Below, piece after piece: positions 21,128 through 34,800 of a DNA stretch of 64,000 bases. The position numbers and the translations under genes are program-made. The stretch's first letter is position 1; each line of letters begins with the position of its first letter. The DNA comes from Mesostigma viride. Lineage: Eukaryota > Streptophyta > Mesostigmatophyceae > Mesostigmatales > Mesostigmataceae. Where the stretch lies: contig RPFO01000104.1 in NCBI GenBank assembly GCA_009746045.1, positions 5,910,895 to 5,974,894 of the forward strand, in the 5' to 3' direction. Below the pieces are notes generated by a model, which saw nothing but the letters and a program-made list of their open reading frames with translations, ran no database searches and was not told the origin of the DNA.

Positions 21128-21577
21128 CTCCTCCTCCTCCTCCTCCTCCTCCTCCTCCTCATCGTCGTCTCCCTCGTCCCCCTCCTCCTCCTCGCCATTA
21201 TCCGAATCTAAGCCGACAGTGGCCTTCTGGGCAGCATCCTCGGGCAGGGCGTAGCCCAGCTCCTCGTCCAGCTGCTCGACCCGGAGGACAATATCATCCA
21301 TCTCGTCTGGCTCGGAATCGAGCCATTTCAGCACCTGCCATTCGTTAAACAGCTCGTGCGACCTATCTCGAGGGAAGTAGCACCTCCACAGGTCCAGATC
21401 ACCGACCTTTGGCGATGCTTTCATGAAAGATTTCACGTTTCCCTGCACTTTGGCCTCATTCCAGCCACCCTTGTACTGTTTCCTCGCCCATTTCTCACCC
21501 CAGTATGTTGCTGGGACGCTAACATGTCTTCCTATTAGGTTACGATCGCGTTTCCTGGGGTCAAACAGCTGCGCCAT
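20501..21577 (-). CDS. acidic AT-hook protein, possible chromatin factor
   Basis: ATG 21577 opens a 358-aa frame. Residues 1-95 are a compact, aromatic-rich region (IGRHVSVPATYWGEKWA, KVGDLDLWRCYF, HELFNEWQVLKWLD) of unknown family; the opening resembles a Tudor/PWWP-like barrel only loosely. Residues about 128-172 are nearly pure Glu/Asp from CTC/GTC triplet repeats. An AT-hook (KRKRGRPAGSK, about 175-185) binds AT-rich minor grooves. A second acidic patch follows. Nuclear location is likely. From about 20820 downwards the alternative -1 frame reads GEYTEKTPRTPKRPKKKRA and stops at 20658. That looks far more like a nuclear protein tail than the Arg/Pro/Trp-rich annotated frame, so a 1-nt indel or unseen splice near 20800-20830 is suspected. 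Confidence 0.72.
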
Positions 21578-21810
21578 GTCGCTAGACTACAGCAGGACTG
21601 CAGTGGGTACGCGCGATTTCTTTCGGCCATCACCTTCGTCTTCCCTAAAAAGTCCTGATTTACAGCTGGCATTGCATGATGCCACGTGGCAACCGTTGGG
21701 TACTTGGGTACGGGGATTTTTTTATGAGATCCTAGGGTTATAAACTAAGCCTGACTGCAGTTGTTTGGCCTCTAAACTATTGGGAAATAGTTGTTTGAAC
21801 TCCATGTTAA

Positions 21811-21876
21811 CAACGCAATTTTTTGCGTTATAACCTCACAACGCAAAAAATTGCGTTATGTAATAACGCGAGTTAA
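21811..21876. repeat. double hairpin and TTAACTCGCG-type terminus
   Basis: Hairpin AACGCAATTTTTTGCGTT, spacer ATAACCTCAC, hairpin AACGCAAAAAATTGCGTT, then AACGCGAGTTAA. It lies about 235-300 nt upstream of the AT-hook gene start and is the inverted counterpart of 18111-18160. Confidence 0.6.
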
Positions 21877-22843
21877 ATCAATGCGATCCTTAAAATTCCA
21901 GAGCTTCTGCGATTTGTACATGCATGCAACTCTCCGGCCTGTCAGACTACCAGTGCTTACGTGGTCGACGATGTTGGCATGTCATGCGTCCAGGAGCATT
22001 GTGCCTCATCTGCTATGATACTCTGTTGCGGAAGCACATCGCGTGCCGCATGCATGTGCAAATTGTTTTTCCAGTTTGGCGACTGGCTATGGTTACGATA
22101 GGCCATGTTTGATAATGGTCATGCTGAGTCTAAAAAAAATGCCACCATGTGCACCATTATAATGCTTGGCAGATCTCTGAACAGGCAAATCCATAAAAGA
22201 TCGGCTAGCATACAGTTAAGCACTTTCACTACTCCAGAAAGTGCAAAGTCTTACTACTGAGTGGAGCTCAACCTCGTGCGTGCAAAACTGGGCCCATGCC
22301 ACTTGCCGGCCAAAACCTATCCACTGGCAATGTTGCCAACAAAACTTGCCTGCCACCCACACCCCCGCCTCAGCCTTAGCTTAACTTGTAAAGCCAACAA
22401 GCAGGCTGCAATCCCTGGGTCACTTGGAGCCCTGGCAAAACAGCATGGGCCACCATTCAAATGTGGCAAGGCATTTGCTATGATGACGCATACCCCCTCC
22501 GTACTGCACACTGCGTCCTTCAAAAAGAAAAAGCAGCAGCACAGCTAATCACAGGCTACACTTAGGCAGACATGCCTTCACCAGCGCTCTTCTTCAGCTA
22601 CAAGAACCTAACTACTGTAAAAAGACGTGCTTGACACTGCCGGGCCACCGCCACCGCCACATGCACCGCGTATCAACTCTTCTCCCCACTCCCTCCCCCC
22701 TCTCCTTGCTCGAGCTCGCCCTGATTCGCACACGCCCCAACTCCACAAAACATCAACCTCGCCATTTAGCTCACGAGCTAGGGACCGCCCGACTCGAAAA
22801 CCACGGACCCGCGCTAGTCAGTCACCAAAGGGAAACAGGCCCT
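21877..22843. other. intergenic, downstream of KAS
   Basis: This holds the 3' flank of the KAS gene and the upstream region of the AT-hook gene. No further gene is supported. Confidence 0.5.
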
Positions 22844-25800
22844 CTACTCCCTCAGCTTGCTGAACAGGATCGCGGAATTGTGGCCCCCAAAACCAAAGGA
22901 GTTGGACAGCGCGACCTTGACCTCCTGGGGCTCTGCCGTCTTGCCCACAATCTTCCGCAGGTCCTGTGGACGGTTTTGTCCGGGGGCAAAGAGAAAGGGA
23001 CGGGCCCAACAACAAAGACAATGGGCCAGGGCAAGCCACGCGCACATGCGTCAGCCACGAGCAATCGCAGCCGCATAACAGTGAAGGACAGTAGCAGGAC
23101 TGATAACCAGGCCTTCGCCCCCAGACATGCACGGAGACAGCATGGGATGCAAGGGACGTGATTTCCGGATGCTGCACATTCAGTCTACAAACAGATCCTC
23201 CAAACAGAAACACAAAACATAGTCCCTGCCACAACAGCCACCACCCAGTCACCGCCTGCACGGAACATCGGCAGCAAGTAAAGACAATCATGCCGGAGCG
23301 AATGAAAAGGTGGCACCATATTTCACATTAGCACATCCGCATGTAGCTCGAGTCGCTCACAAACCAGATGAACTGGAGCACAGCTGTCCCCCAACACATC
23401 GCAATGAGACGGACCATCACGAATATCAATAAGACGGACCATCATGAATATCAATGAGACGGACCATCACGAATATCAATGAGACGGACCATCACGAATA
23501 TGAATGAGATGGACCATCATGAATATCAATGAGACGGACCATCACGAATATCAATGAGACGGACCATCACGAATATCAATGAGACGGACCATCACGAATA
23601 TCAATGAGACCAACTGTCATGAATACGCCCCCGCAAAAGCGCCTCGGCGTAGAATCCCCGCCGCAAAGCAACCACTCACCACTGCATCCTCTGGGTTGTC
23701 CAGGTTGATGGATGGATGCAGCATGCCCGTCTTCAGTGCCTGCTCCTCAGCAACAACCACACCACGACCATGTTATGAAGAAGGGGGGGGGGGGGGGGGG
23801 GGGCGTCATGAAAGGCTCAACCATTGTGCAAACTGTCTCATGTTGGGGGGCAGACTAGTGGCGGTGTGGTAACAAACCAGCTTTGCGGTGCACGCAAAAA
23901 AAAAGCCATTTACACCGTACGAGTTAGCAATGTGCGGATTGGCTTATGGTTGGGTTTGGAACCATCACACAACAGAACAGTCATTCGACACTATCGAAAA
24001 AGAAATGTGTGCCGGGTATTTCTGTGCACTCTGTCAGGTGCCATCACAACAACTCAAAACAGGACTGAACCACGATGCGCATGCATGACGTGGCAGGGGG
24101 AAAAGGTAAGTCACTACGAGAAAGTAGCCACCACTTTGTCGAAATTGTGACCACTACGCACCATCACGGATACCACGGCTTCGATGGCTCCCGCCGCGCC
24201 CAGCAGGTGCCCCGTCATGGACTTGGTGGCGTTGAGCTTGAGCACCGGGTTGTTGCCAAACACCTGCATGATCGCGCCGTACTCAGCCATGTCGCCCGCG
24301 GGCGTGGAGGTGGCGTGCGCGTTCACGTAGGTCACATCTTCGCGCTTGACGCCCGCGTTGCGAAGTGCCGTCTCCAGGCACAGCTTCACTCCCGCCCCTG
24401 GGGGTGATGAAAGCCATTTCACAGTAAATATTCAATGACACAACCAGCATTATATTACCATTATTAGGCAATTATTAAAATTCAGTTGACGTAAAAATGT
24501 TTCAGATTATTTGGTATTCTTGAGCAATCATACAGGTGGTTGGGGGATAGGCGGGCAAGGGGTGCAGCTAATAGGCAGTTGGGATGCGAACGGAAAAAAA
24601 TAGGGATCCGTTGGGTATCCTATGGATGTGGATCAATGTATTTATCATCCTTGTGCGCAGACAAAGCACCACTGTAAATTATGAATGGATGTGAACCCCT
24701 TGAATGGGATGTCACGAGAGCCTTGTCATCCTGTTGCCATCCTTTGCATTTGCAAATGCAGGCCGGGGTGGCATCCTCTCCAGCACACACGCTTAACCAG
24801 CAACTTGGCACACCAGTGCTGCTAACAGGACGAATTCGTCACTTGGTTGACGAATTTCGAAATAAATAGTAAAAAAGTCAACCATTTTGGGCAATTCGTC
24901 AACCACATTTGTCAACCAACTCGACAATTCGTCAACCAATTGACGAATATGTTCCGCAATTCGTCAACCGATTTGACGAAATGTTTAGGGTATTCGTCAA
25001 CCACGGAAGTCAGGTTTTCCCTTAGAGATGCTTAGAGACCTGAGGTCCAGCGGCGCGGCGTCAGGCCGTCAGCCCGTACCAGCTGAATCCTAGGTACGCT
25101 GCAGTTAGTGTTGTTTTGGAAAGACAGTACGGTTCAGTCGGGTACCAAAACTGAAGTACTGATGAGGTACTGAACTCAAATCGCCTGGACAAAAACCTTG
25201 TGAGACGAGGAAGGCAGGACCAGCCGACCAGGGCATGAAAAACTACTACTATTAATAAACCTCCGACCTATGGCCGTCTGGCAACAACGTAGTATGCGAT
25301 AAAATATTGCATGCGAAATTGTTTCGATAATGGCGGCGGGCGATGTTCAGGTAGTGTTGCATGAGCTAGATAAATTCAAAGAAAAACGGTTCGGCAGGTT
25401 TCAAGACTAGCACCTTAGATGCTCTGTTTAACAAGCAAGCTGGAGAAACTGTTCCGGTAGCGACGTAGAATATCGTTGACCTAGGCCGCAGTTTAGATGA
25501 AAAGGAGGGCAGGCAGGGCCGCGACAAACGCAAGAGAGTACAGCTTGAGGAAGAGGATGGGTCTAATGCGCAGGAAGACGACGATGGTGGCCAGCCAACA
25601 TCATCTGACAGCGCCTCAAATTCTGGCAAGGAGGAATCTGGCGAGGAGGGGGCCAAGACAGCAAGGAGCAAGGCCGATGATGGCGGCCGCTCTGAGCCAA
25701 GGAAGAAGAAGGGCAAGAAAGAGAAAGCCAGCTCCCAAGACGAAAAGGCAGAGACAGGAGGACAACAAGCAAGGAGCGGCCCGACCGTGAGCAGTGGTGG

Positions 25801-28800
25801 GGAAACGGAAAGTACGAACGAGCCCAACCGACCACGGATCTGGAGATTGTGATGGTTGATTCATGGCCTCGTGCTATGCACACTTGACTCTGGCCTAGCT
25901 GTGAATGATACTAGTTATTATTCTATCATTTATGCAGTTGTCAACAACCACCAAGTGATATTGTGTTATATCCACACGCATGCATTACACGCGTGTGTGA
26001 GCGACCTAAGTTAATTATATATCAAGCTGCCCCCCCCCACACACACACAGGTTTGACGAAGCGCCAAGGCAAATAGTCCACCAGTTTGACGAATTGCCGA
26101 GGCAAATAGTCAACCATTTGACAAAGTGCCGTGGCAAATAGTCAACCGTTTGACGAATGACAAAAACCCTTAGCAGAAGCACTGTGGCACACCAGTGTAG
26201 GGAGCAGCGAAACCGCTGGAGATTCAAAAAGACACGCAAGCCATGCACAAGGTGACATGAACTCCACAAAACTCTATACAGAGGACAAGGACAAAGACGA
26301 GGGGGAGTGGGAGGCATCCAGCCATACCGTTTGGCAGCGGCTCTGTCATGTGGTATCCATCGCATGCGTAGCCACCTCCCAGGAACTCGCAGTAGATATG
26401 CGCACCCCGCGCCTGGGGGTGGCCAGGGGGTGGCATTCCCACGTGATCCGATCAAGCCATCACAATCAAGCCATCACAATCAAGCCATCACAATCAAGCC
26501 ATCCCACGTGATCCGATCAAGCATGAGTCATCACAACATCCGAGCATCACATGGGACTGCGCACACTCCCATCCAAGTCCAGGGACATGGGATGAGGCAG
26601 CCCATTTGTAAGACTGCTGGATGGGCTATCACTTGAGGGTGTGGCATAGCAGGCAACCACTCATCACTCAACCACTAAAGAGGGTTGGAGTGCCGAGGGT
26701 ACAAAAGAAATTCTATACCCGGGGCATGTGCAACAGAGATTCCCTGACGTCGCTGTCTGCACCGGAAACTTAATCGTTCCCATGCACACATCCGCATGCT
26801 CGCGACAATGTCAACCTTCAAGTCGCCGATGCAAAGATTGCCGGTGTAAAGCAGCAAAGTGCCAGCCACACAAGTCGCAGCGAGACAAGGCTTTAGCTGG
26901 ACCATAGTCTGCTAACTAGGGAAAACATATTGTGTGAGGAAAACAAGGGCAGATAGAACAAAGGAACAATGGGAAAGTGCCCTTCCCCTACAAACCTTTG
27001 CGTGCTCGTAATCCTCCAGCACCAGCACACCAGCACCCTCGCCCATGACAAAGCCATCACGATCCTGGGAAGTGGGGAAGTGGCAAGGCACATGACGATA
27101 ATGGATACATGCGGCAAGGACACGGAGGCACCCGAATAACTCGGTTGGTTACTGAACAACATCGATGAGTTACTGAACCTGTTAGTTGACGATTTAAAGA
27201 ACCATTTGAATGATCCAGGAGCTACTCTGGCGTTTGCAATAGGGGCCATGGAAATGCTGGAGAAAGCGGTGCTGACAGCCGTTACCTCTTCCCGAAAGGC
27301 TGGGGCCCCCGTGAATATGGGGCATACATCTACTCCACAAAACATGTGATCCAATGAGCATTGCCCTGGTAAATTCAGCCCACTTTTCAAGCAAGGGATG
27401 TTTAGCACACTATTACAGCTGTGCCCACCAAAAGCTTGCAGGTGTTGGCCGTTCACAGGTAAGATGAATACGAGTGTGCACGGGGTTCGCAGGTGGCCGC
27501 ATAAAAACAGTGCCTTCCACCAGGATTACGATGATTACAGTACAGACCTCGCTTTCGTCGCTTAGCCGACCTAACAGAGTCACCATGCAGAGCGCGCTTA
27601 AGCCTTAAACTGACCAGCTGTATCAACCCCCCTTCTGTAGACCCACGCTAGCAACTGCCACCGGTACCATCCATCTCATGACCGTACCAATCTTAATAGC
27701 TTCCCCAAGCTATCGTTGAGATTCCATCTAACTTCCATGAACCACTGCTGTCAACCAACTCTGTCAGGTTCCTGTTAGCGTGTCACTCTTCCAACGAGAT
27801 TTTCCCTTTCTCCCCCCTGAGCGCACACAACCCACTCAACACCGTGCATCTGCAGACGTCCATGACAGCTTACCTTGTCCCACGGCCGAGACGCCCGATG
27901 CGGCTCGTCGTTGCGCTTGGACAACGCTTTGCAGGCGCAGAACCCCCCGATACCTGCGCACCCAGATGGCCATGGCGCAAGGTGAGGAGCCAGCCATAGG
28001 TAGGCATGTCAAGGGGCGGCCCAAGGTGAGGAGCGAGGGAAGGAGCGAGGCGAGGAGCGAGGCGAGGAGCGAGGCGAGGAGCGAGGCGAGGAGCGAGGCG
28101 AGGAGCGAGGCGAGGAGCGAGGCGAGGAGCGAGGCGAGGAGCGAGGCGAGGAGCGAGGCGAGGAGCGAGGCGAGGAGCGAGGCGAGGAGCGAGGCGAGGA
28201 GCGAGGCGAGGAGCGAGGCGAGGAGCGAGGCGAGGAGCGAGGCGAGGAGCGAGGCGAGGAGCGAGGCGAGGAGCGAGGCGAGGAGCGAGGCGAGGAGCGA
28301 GGCGAGGAGCGAGGCGAGGAGCGAGGCGAGGAGCGAGGCGAGGGGCGAGGCGAGGGGCGAGGCGAGGAGCGAGGCGAGGAGCGAGGCGAGGAGCGAGGCG
28401 AGGAGCGAGGCGAGGAGCGAGGCGAGGAGCGAGGCGAGGAGCGAGGCGAGGAGCGAGGCGAGGAGCGAGGCGAGGAGCGAGGCGAGGAGCGAGGCGAGGA
28501 GCGAGGCGAGGAGCGAGGCGAGGAGCGAGGCGAGGAGCGAGGCGAGGAGCGAGGCGAGGAGCGAGGCGAGGAGCGAGGCGAGGAGCGAGGCGAGGAGCGA
28601 GGCGAGGAGCGAGGCGAGGAGCGAGGCGAGGAGCGAGGCGAGGAGCGAGGCGAGGAGCGAGGCGAGGAGCGAGGCGAGGAGCGAGGCGAGGAGCGAGGCG
28701 AGGAGCGAGGCGAGGAGCGAGGCGAGGAGCGAGGCGAGGAGCGAGGCGAGGAGCGAGGCGAGGAGCGAGGCGAGGAGCGAGGCGAGGAGCGAGGCGAGGA

Positions 28801-31800
28801 GCGAGGCGAGGAGCGAGGCGAGGAGCCAGGCGAGGAGCGAGGCGAGGAGCGAGGCGAGGAGCGAGGCGAGGAGCGAGGCGAGGAGCGAGGCGAGGAGCGA
28901 GGCGAGGAGCGAGGCGAGGAGCGAGGCGAGGAGCGAGGCGAGGAGCGAGGCGAGGAGCGAGGCGAGGAGCGAGGCGAGGAGCGAGGCGAGGAGCGAGGCG
29001 AGGAGCGAGGCGAGGAGCGAGGCGAGGAGCGAGGCGAGGAGCGAGGCGAGGAGCGAGGCGAGGAGCGAGGCGAGGAGCGAGGCGAGGAGCGAGGCGAGGA
29101 GCGAGGCGAGGAGCGAGGCGAGGAGCGAGGCGAGGAGCGAGGCGAGGAGCGAGGCGAGGAGCGAGGCGAGGAGCGAGGCGAGGAGCGAGGCGAGGAGCGA
29201 GGCGAGGAGCGAGGCGAGGAGCGAGGCGAGGAGCGAGGCGAGGAGCGAGGCGAGGAGCGAGGCGAGGAGCGAGGCGAGGAGCGAGGCGAGGAGCGAGGCG
29301 AGGAGCGAGGCGAGGAGCGAGGCGAGGAGCGAGGCGAGGAGCGAGGCGAGGAGCGAGGCGAGGAGCGAGGCGAGGAGCGAGGCGAGGAGCGAGGCGAGGA
29401 GCGAGGCGAGGAGCGAGGCGAGGAGCGAGGCGAGGAGCGAGGCGAGGAGCGAGGCGAGGAGCGAGGCGAGGAGCGAGGCGAGGAGCGAGGCGAGGAGCGA
29501 GGCGAGGAGCGAGGCGAGGAGCGAGGCGAGGAGCGAGGCGAGGAGCGAGGCGAGGAGCGAGGCGAGGAGCGAGGCGAGGAGCGAGGCGAGGAGCGAGGCG
29601 AGGAGCGAGGCGAGGAGCGAGGCGAGGAGCGAGGCGAGGAGCGAGGCGAGGAGCGAGGCGAGGAGCGAGGCGAGGAGCGAGGCGAGGAGCGAGGCGAGGA
29701 GCGAGGCGAGGAGCGAGGCGAGGAGCGAGGCGAGGAGCGAGGCGAGGAGCGAGGCGAGGAGCGAGGCGAGGAGCGAGGCGAGGGGCGAGGCGAGGGGCAA
29801 GGCGTGGAGCGAGGCGAGGAGCGAGGCGAGGAGCAAGGGGAGGAGCAAGGCGAGGAGCAAGGCAAGGAGGAAGGCGAGGGGCAAGGCAGGAGCAAGGCAA
29901 GGAGCAAGGCAAGGAGCAAGGCAAGGAGCAAGGCAAGGAGCAAGGCAAGGAGCAAGGCAAGGAGCAAGGCAAGGAGCAGGGCAAGGAGCAAGGCAAGGAG
30001 CAAGGCAAGGAGCAAGGCGCGGAGCAAGGCAAGGAGCAAGGCTAGGGGCAAGGCAGGAGCAAGGCAAGGAGCAAGGCAAGGAGCAAGCCTAGGTAAGGCT
30101 AATGTAACAGAGTGCTTGCGCAAGTACATTTTGTTTACCCTACGTAACAAAACAAGCTGCCCAAGGCGAGGCGAGACGGAAAGCGGGTCAAGGAGCAAGG
30201 CAAGGAGGAAGCCTAGGCGAGGCGAGGGGCGAGCCGAGGCAGGTGACAGAATCATAACCTTTTCACAACACCTTTTGCATTAGGAACCCAAGTACATCAT
30301 GGTAAGGACAGGCAACGTGAACCGAACCAAGGCAAAGACAGCTGAGGAGGACATGATGCGTGACGTCACCAGCACAAAGGCACCGTGGCCCAATGCCTAC
30401 CTTCGGGCAGGATCGCTGCGTCCGACCCCCCCGCCAACATGATGTCGGCCTCCCCCCTGCGTATGTGCTGCGCCGCGTTGAGGATGCAGTAGTTGCCCGT
30501 CGCGCACGCGGTCGCGATGCTGTAGTTGGGGCCCATGAAACCCTGCTCGTGCGCCCACACCCGGACCCCAGCCAGCCACAAGCACGCCCGGGAAAATCAC
30601 GGAGCAAGGGAAAGAGAAGAAGAGGAGGAAGAGGGACAGAAGGGGAGGTTCCCGCGCCGTGCATGACAGTAGCTTGTCACCAAACTGCGGCGTGACAGAC
30701 ACACATGGTGGGAATGCGTGCGCGTGCCCAGCGGCATTAACGTGTGCTTGTTTCACCAGCGCGCAAGCAGCAGAAAATAAATCATGCCCAAACTAGATAC
30801 ATACATCACCAGCAATTGCAGCTGTCATCTCATCAACCAGGCACCACACCACAGGACGCAGCAAGATACTCTCCACCAATTACGCCAGGACTTGAAACAT
30901 GCTAAAAATGGTGATCTGGGCCTTTGCAGATCCTACAAGTGCAATGCATCTGCTATCTGAATGTGTCACATACCTTGTGGGGGGGGGCACCTAGTGGGAA
31001 CCAGCCAAGCTCTTGCATGGCCTCATGAGTAAACGGACAGGACTGCGGATAAGCGTTGGCCCCATGACCCGTAGCTGGCATGACATGGTACGCGAGGCAT
31101 GCTGCCATGTTGTGGGGCCTGGACATTCCAGGCTGCAACGATTCACGAGCTACCGAAGTGCGAGGAACAGTAATCCCAGGGTCCCTTAGCGGAGCTTCGC
31201 TATCATTCTTAGAATGACCTACCTGACAGCACAGCTATACCTGAAGAAAGCAGAGGGCCCGACTGGCAAATCCAACAAAGAGACAAGCCGGGCTAAACGA
31301 AACTTCCTAGTCCAGCGGAATGGGCACTTTGTGTCGCACTCACATATTCCATGGCGAGAATGGCAGAGCCCATGTTGGTGACGGCGAACGGGATGCAAAA
31401 CGGGTTCATCTTTTTGTGGCCTTCCGTTATCAACGCATTCACCGCGTCCGAGAAAATCTGTGCGTTCCCATGACCATAGGCACCATTCACATTTCCATAG
31501 ATAGCAAGGAGACAACCAGCGCAGGCAAGAAATTCCATATATGTTTTCTTTCATTTCGGGGGATGAGGGGGTGGGCAAAAAGAAAAGAGTTAGGTCAAGG
31601 TGGTTGCAATACGGGCAGCGGCGTAAATATTTGTGCGCATGACATGGACAATCAAGAGGACAACCGTCAACCCCACCCCGTCCACTACTACACGCACCCA
31701 CACACCTACCCATCGCTACCAATAACACACCTGCATGAACCATAGATAACTCTTGTACTACAGATACGATTACCTGCATCAGCGCGTGGACGACCCGATG

Positions 31801-34800
31801 AGCACGCCCCCATCGCCCCGCCGCTGACTACTACACCCAACCCATGACCACCAAGTCCATAGCTCCCTAGTACGGCTTCTCAAGGCAATCTGAGTGGTTG
31901 GGTTCCGATAGTGTAGTCTTTATACTACTCTTATGCTTCTATGATTACCTGCATCCCCCCCATGGAGGAGCCGATGAGCACGCCCACGCGGGCCTTGTTG
32001 AGCGCGTCCAGCTCCACCTTCTCAAACATCTTGGCGTCGCGCATGGCCTTCTTGCCGGCGACCAGCAGGTACTTCATGAACTTGTCCAGCCGGCGGTCTA
32101 GCTTCTTGCTCACCAGGCCGTCCGTGTTCAGGTTCTTGATCTCACCGCCGAATCTCTGTAAAGGATCGGTCCAAAGGGGGGTCAAAGGTCGGTGCGCGGT
32201 GTTGGCTAAGTGCTTGGTTAGTTGGCGGCTTGGTTGAGGGTGTGTGGGGATGGGTAGCTGTCGGGCACACCTGACAAACAAAACCCATGCACAGGAAGGC
32301 ACGCGAAAACTGCGCGACTGGGTATGATGGGCACACTGGCGAGGATTGTCTATTGGTGCGCGGAGGCATACAGATGCTCCCAAACAGCCGACCTTGGAGC
32401 AACCATCTCCACATGTGGCAAGCCGGGGAAGTGATGGCCCCAACAAAAGCATGCCGGGGTGCTTGCCTGCCACATGCGAAGAAAATGGTCTACCTGCTGG
32501 GAACTTACACAGCACTAAGCAACCCGAGGCTCCAGCACAGATGAAAATTAATTCAAAGCACGTGGCTAAGCACCCCGAGGCTCCAGCACAAAGAGGTGGG
32601 GGACACCTACCTTTTTTGGAATTTTTATGCGATGGGATATGATAAGGCACAGCAAGAGCCAGTTTAGGCAAACCCGAACTCCAAAAGTGTCTTTCAGCGC
32701 AAGCTTGATTCGCTCATGTTGGCCGCCATTTAACACTAGCATCACAGCCAGAACCCAAAATTGTGTAGAGCGCCACTGCAGTCCGTGGTGCGAGTCTACC
32801 TGCATCCCCCACCCAGACCCACCCACCCTTCCTCCTTCACCCCTCTTCGCTCTTGGCTATCAGACCAGGCTGCAGCATGCCAGCAAGTGGGCATCATGGC
32901 ATCAACGCCACGGGAGGCTGACCCCACAGCAGTACTATGGCTTCGCAAGGCGGCCCCGTTTTTCTAGTGGGCTCACCCCCATCGACCATGGGTAAGCTTA
33001 TTTGACTTAATACCCTGTTAGGGTCAATCGTGGAATATGGCCGAGTGCGCGCGCTCACCGTGGGGTAGTCGGTCGTGTCAAACGACTCGATCAGCGTCAC
33101 CCCGCTCTTGCCCGCCAACAGGTTGTTGTAAAAGGCCTCCACCTCGTCACCCAGGCAGGAGACGACACCCAGGCCCGTGACCACCACCCGCCGCGGCTTG
33201 CTGTCCTTCCCAGCTGCCGCCTCGGTGACGGTGAGCCTCCCTGTGGACATGACAGGAACGCCAAATGCGGATGAATACATCAACATGGGACCAAGCAAAC
33301 ATGGCACGACGGGAAAAGCAAAATTTGATGAAGGGCGTGGAGGGGGACATTGGATTAGTGCCATAAAGGGGGGAAGGGATTCTCAATAATTACCATTTTA
33401 TTGATTACTGTTCATGATCGGTGACAGCATCATCATCACTTCGAAACAAAGGAGATACTGTGCCATGGGGTGCAGCAGAATTAGGAAAAGGCATACAAGC
33501 AGTAGTCTGAGAACGAGGCACCCCTTAACCTTTGAGGGGCCATTCTCAGGGAGCATTGACTGGGGAAAGGGCAAAAAAAGCCACTCGAACACATCAAGCC
33601 TTTGTCTCTTAGAAGCTGCCCCAAGACGTCAACTGGTGGCGAAACAAGCAAAGAAAGAAGAAAAGTCCAACAAAATTGAAAAAAAGCTTTTATAACCAGG
33701 TAACCGAACGCTTCCCAAATGTCTATCAGCATGCTAGGTTCGTAGGAAAGGAAAGGAAAGCCATGTCACCCCATTCGCAAGCCTGATAACATCCATTGGA
33801 ATACCCAGGCCCAGGCAAGGGAAGAATACGTGTCTAGGCCTGCGTGCCTGCCAGCAAATCCCTTGTCCACGTGCGATTTATGAACTGCTGAGTAAGAGCT
33901 CTAAATACTGGACAAATGCTGATCTAGGTTCAATCGTCAATCAAATGCCCACCTGTCCAATCTACAGCAATGATTTTAACTACAAAAGCAAGGTAGCTCA
34001 CCGGCATACCGCAACACAGAAATTATATGTATAGAAAGCCGCCTAGACTCAAGACCAAGATTTTATACACACTAGAACCGAGCAGTGTCTGTCCACACCA
34101 CCGCCACTTATCAGTAGAAAAACTGCTGACCAGCTATAATTCTAAAACAAATGCAATCTGGAGACCAGAAGAGCATGAGATGCTCCATAGCATAAGCCTG
34201 GGCCACACGCAGCGCACGCTAGCAAACTAGTACTACAGGCCCTCATGGCAAGAGCTTACTATTTGATGTAAAATTGCTTAGTCACTGCCAAGAAAGCTTT
34301 AGCTTGCCAGAAACAGATTCATAGCATGAGATTGGGCCAGTGGACGGGACAGCATGTTAACACTAAACATGCTAACATCCATGTCAAATTACCGAGAAGG
34401 CACATCAATCAGGACGCACGGGGCTAGCAATCCTGGTAAGAAGTGCCTAATTGCTGTGAAGTGTGACGGCGACATACGCACAGCGCCGGCTAGCACAGAA
34501 GATAGCGCCGCACAAAGAAATCGAGACTATGACAAACTCTGTGTCCTTGCTCCCTCCTCTGGAAATGTGGGTAATGATTTCAAGGCATTGATAGGAGAAA
34601 GGGCTAGGTCAAGGAAATTAACAGGGGGCATACACTGGTTGCATGTATTCGAGGAGCGAGCACCCGCCAACAAAGACTTACGTCGAGCACCAGATGAACC
34701 ATCGGTGGTATTGCCGCGGATTACAACACGGTCAGAAGAAAATGAGCTGCGTCGCCATGAGAAACCTAGGCCGGAATGAGACGCTAGCTGGCAGATGTGA

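Noticed and set aside
22818-23291. 157-codon minus-strand frame as a separate gene
   Set aside because: Only its relative in the neighbouring frame, 22844-22963, is the real last KAS exon ([13 protein letters not shown]); the rest is intron.
23406-23605. Regular 25-bp repeats resembling a CRISPR array
   Set aside because: The units are contiguous with no unique spacers, lie in an intron and sit in a eukaryotic genome.
27780-30092. 770-codon plus-strand frame with RSEA repeats (SR-protein-like) and 720-748-codon minus-strand frames
   Set aside because: They are translations of the 12-bp intronic minisatellite. Real KAS exons flank the array and its splice signals bracket it.
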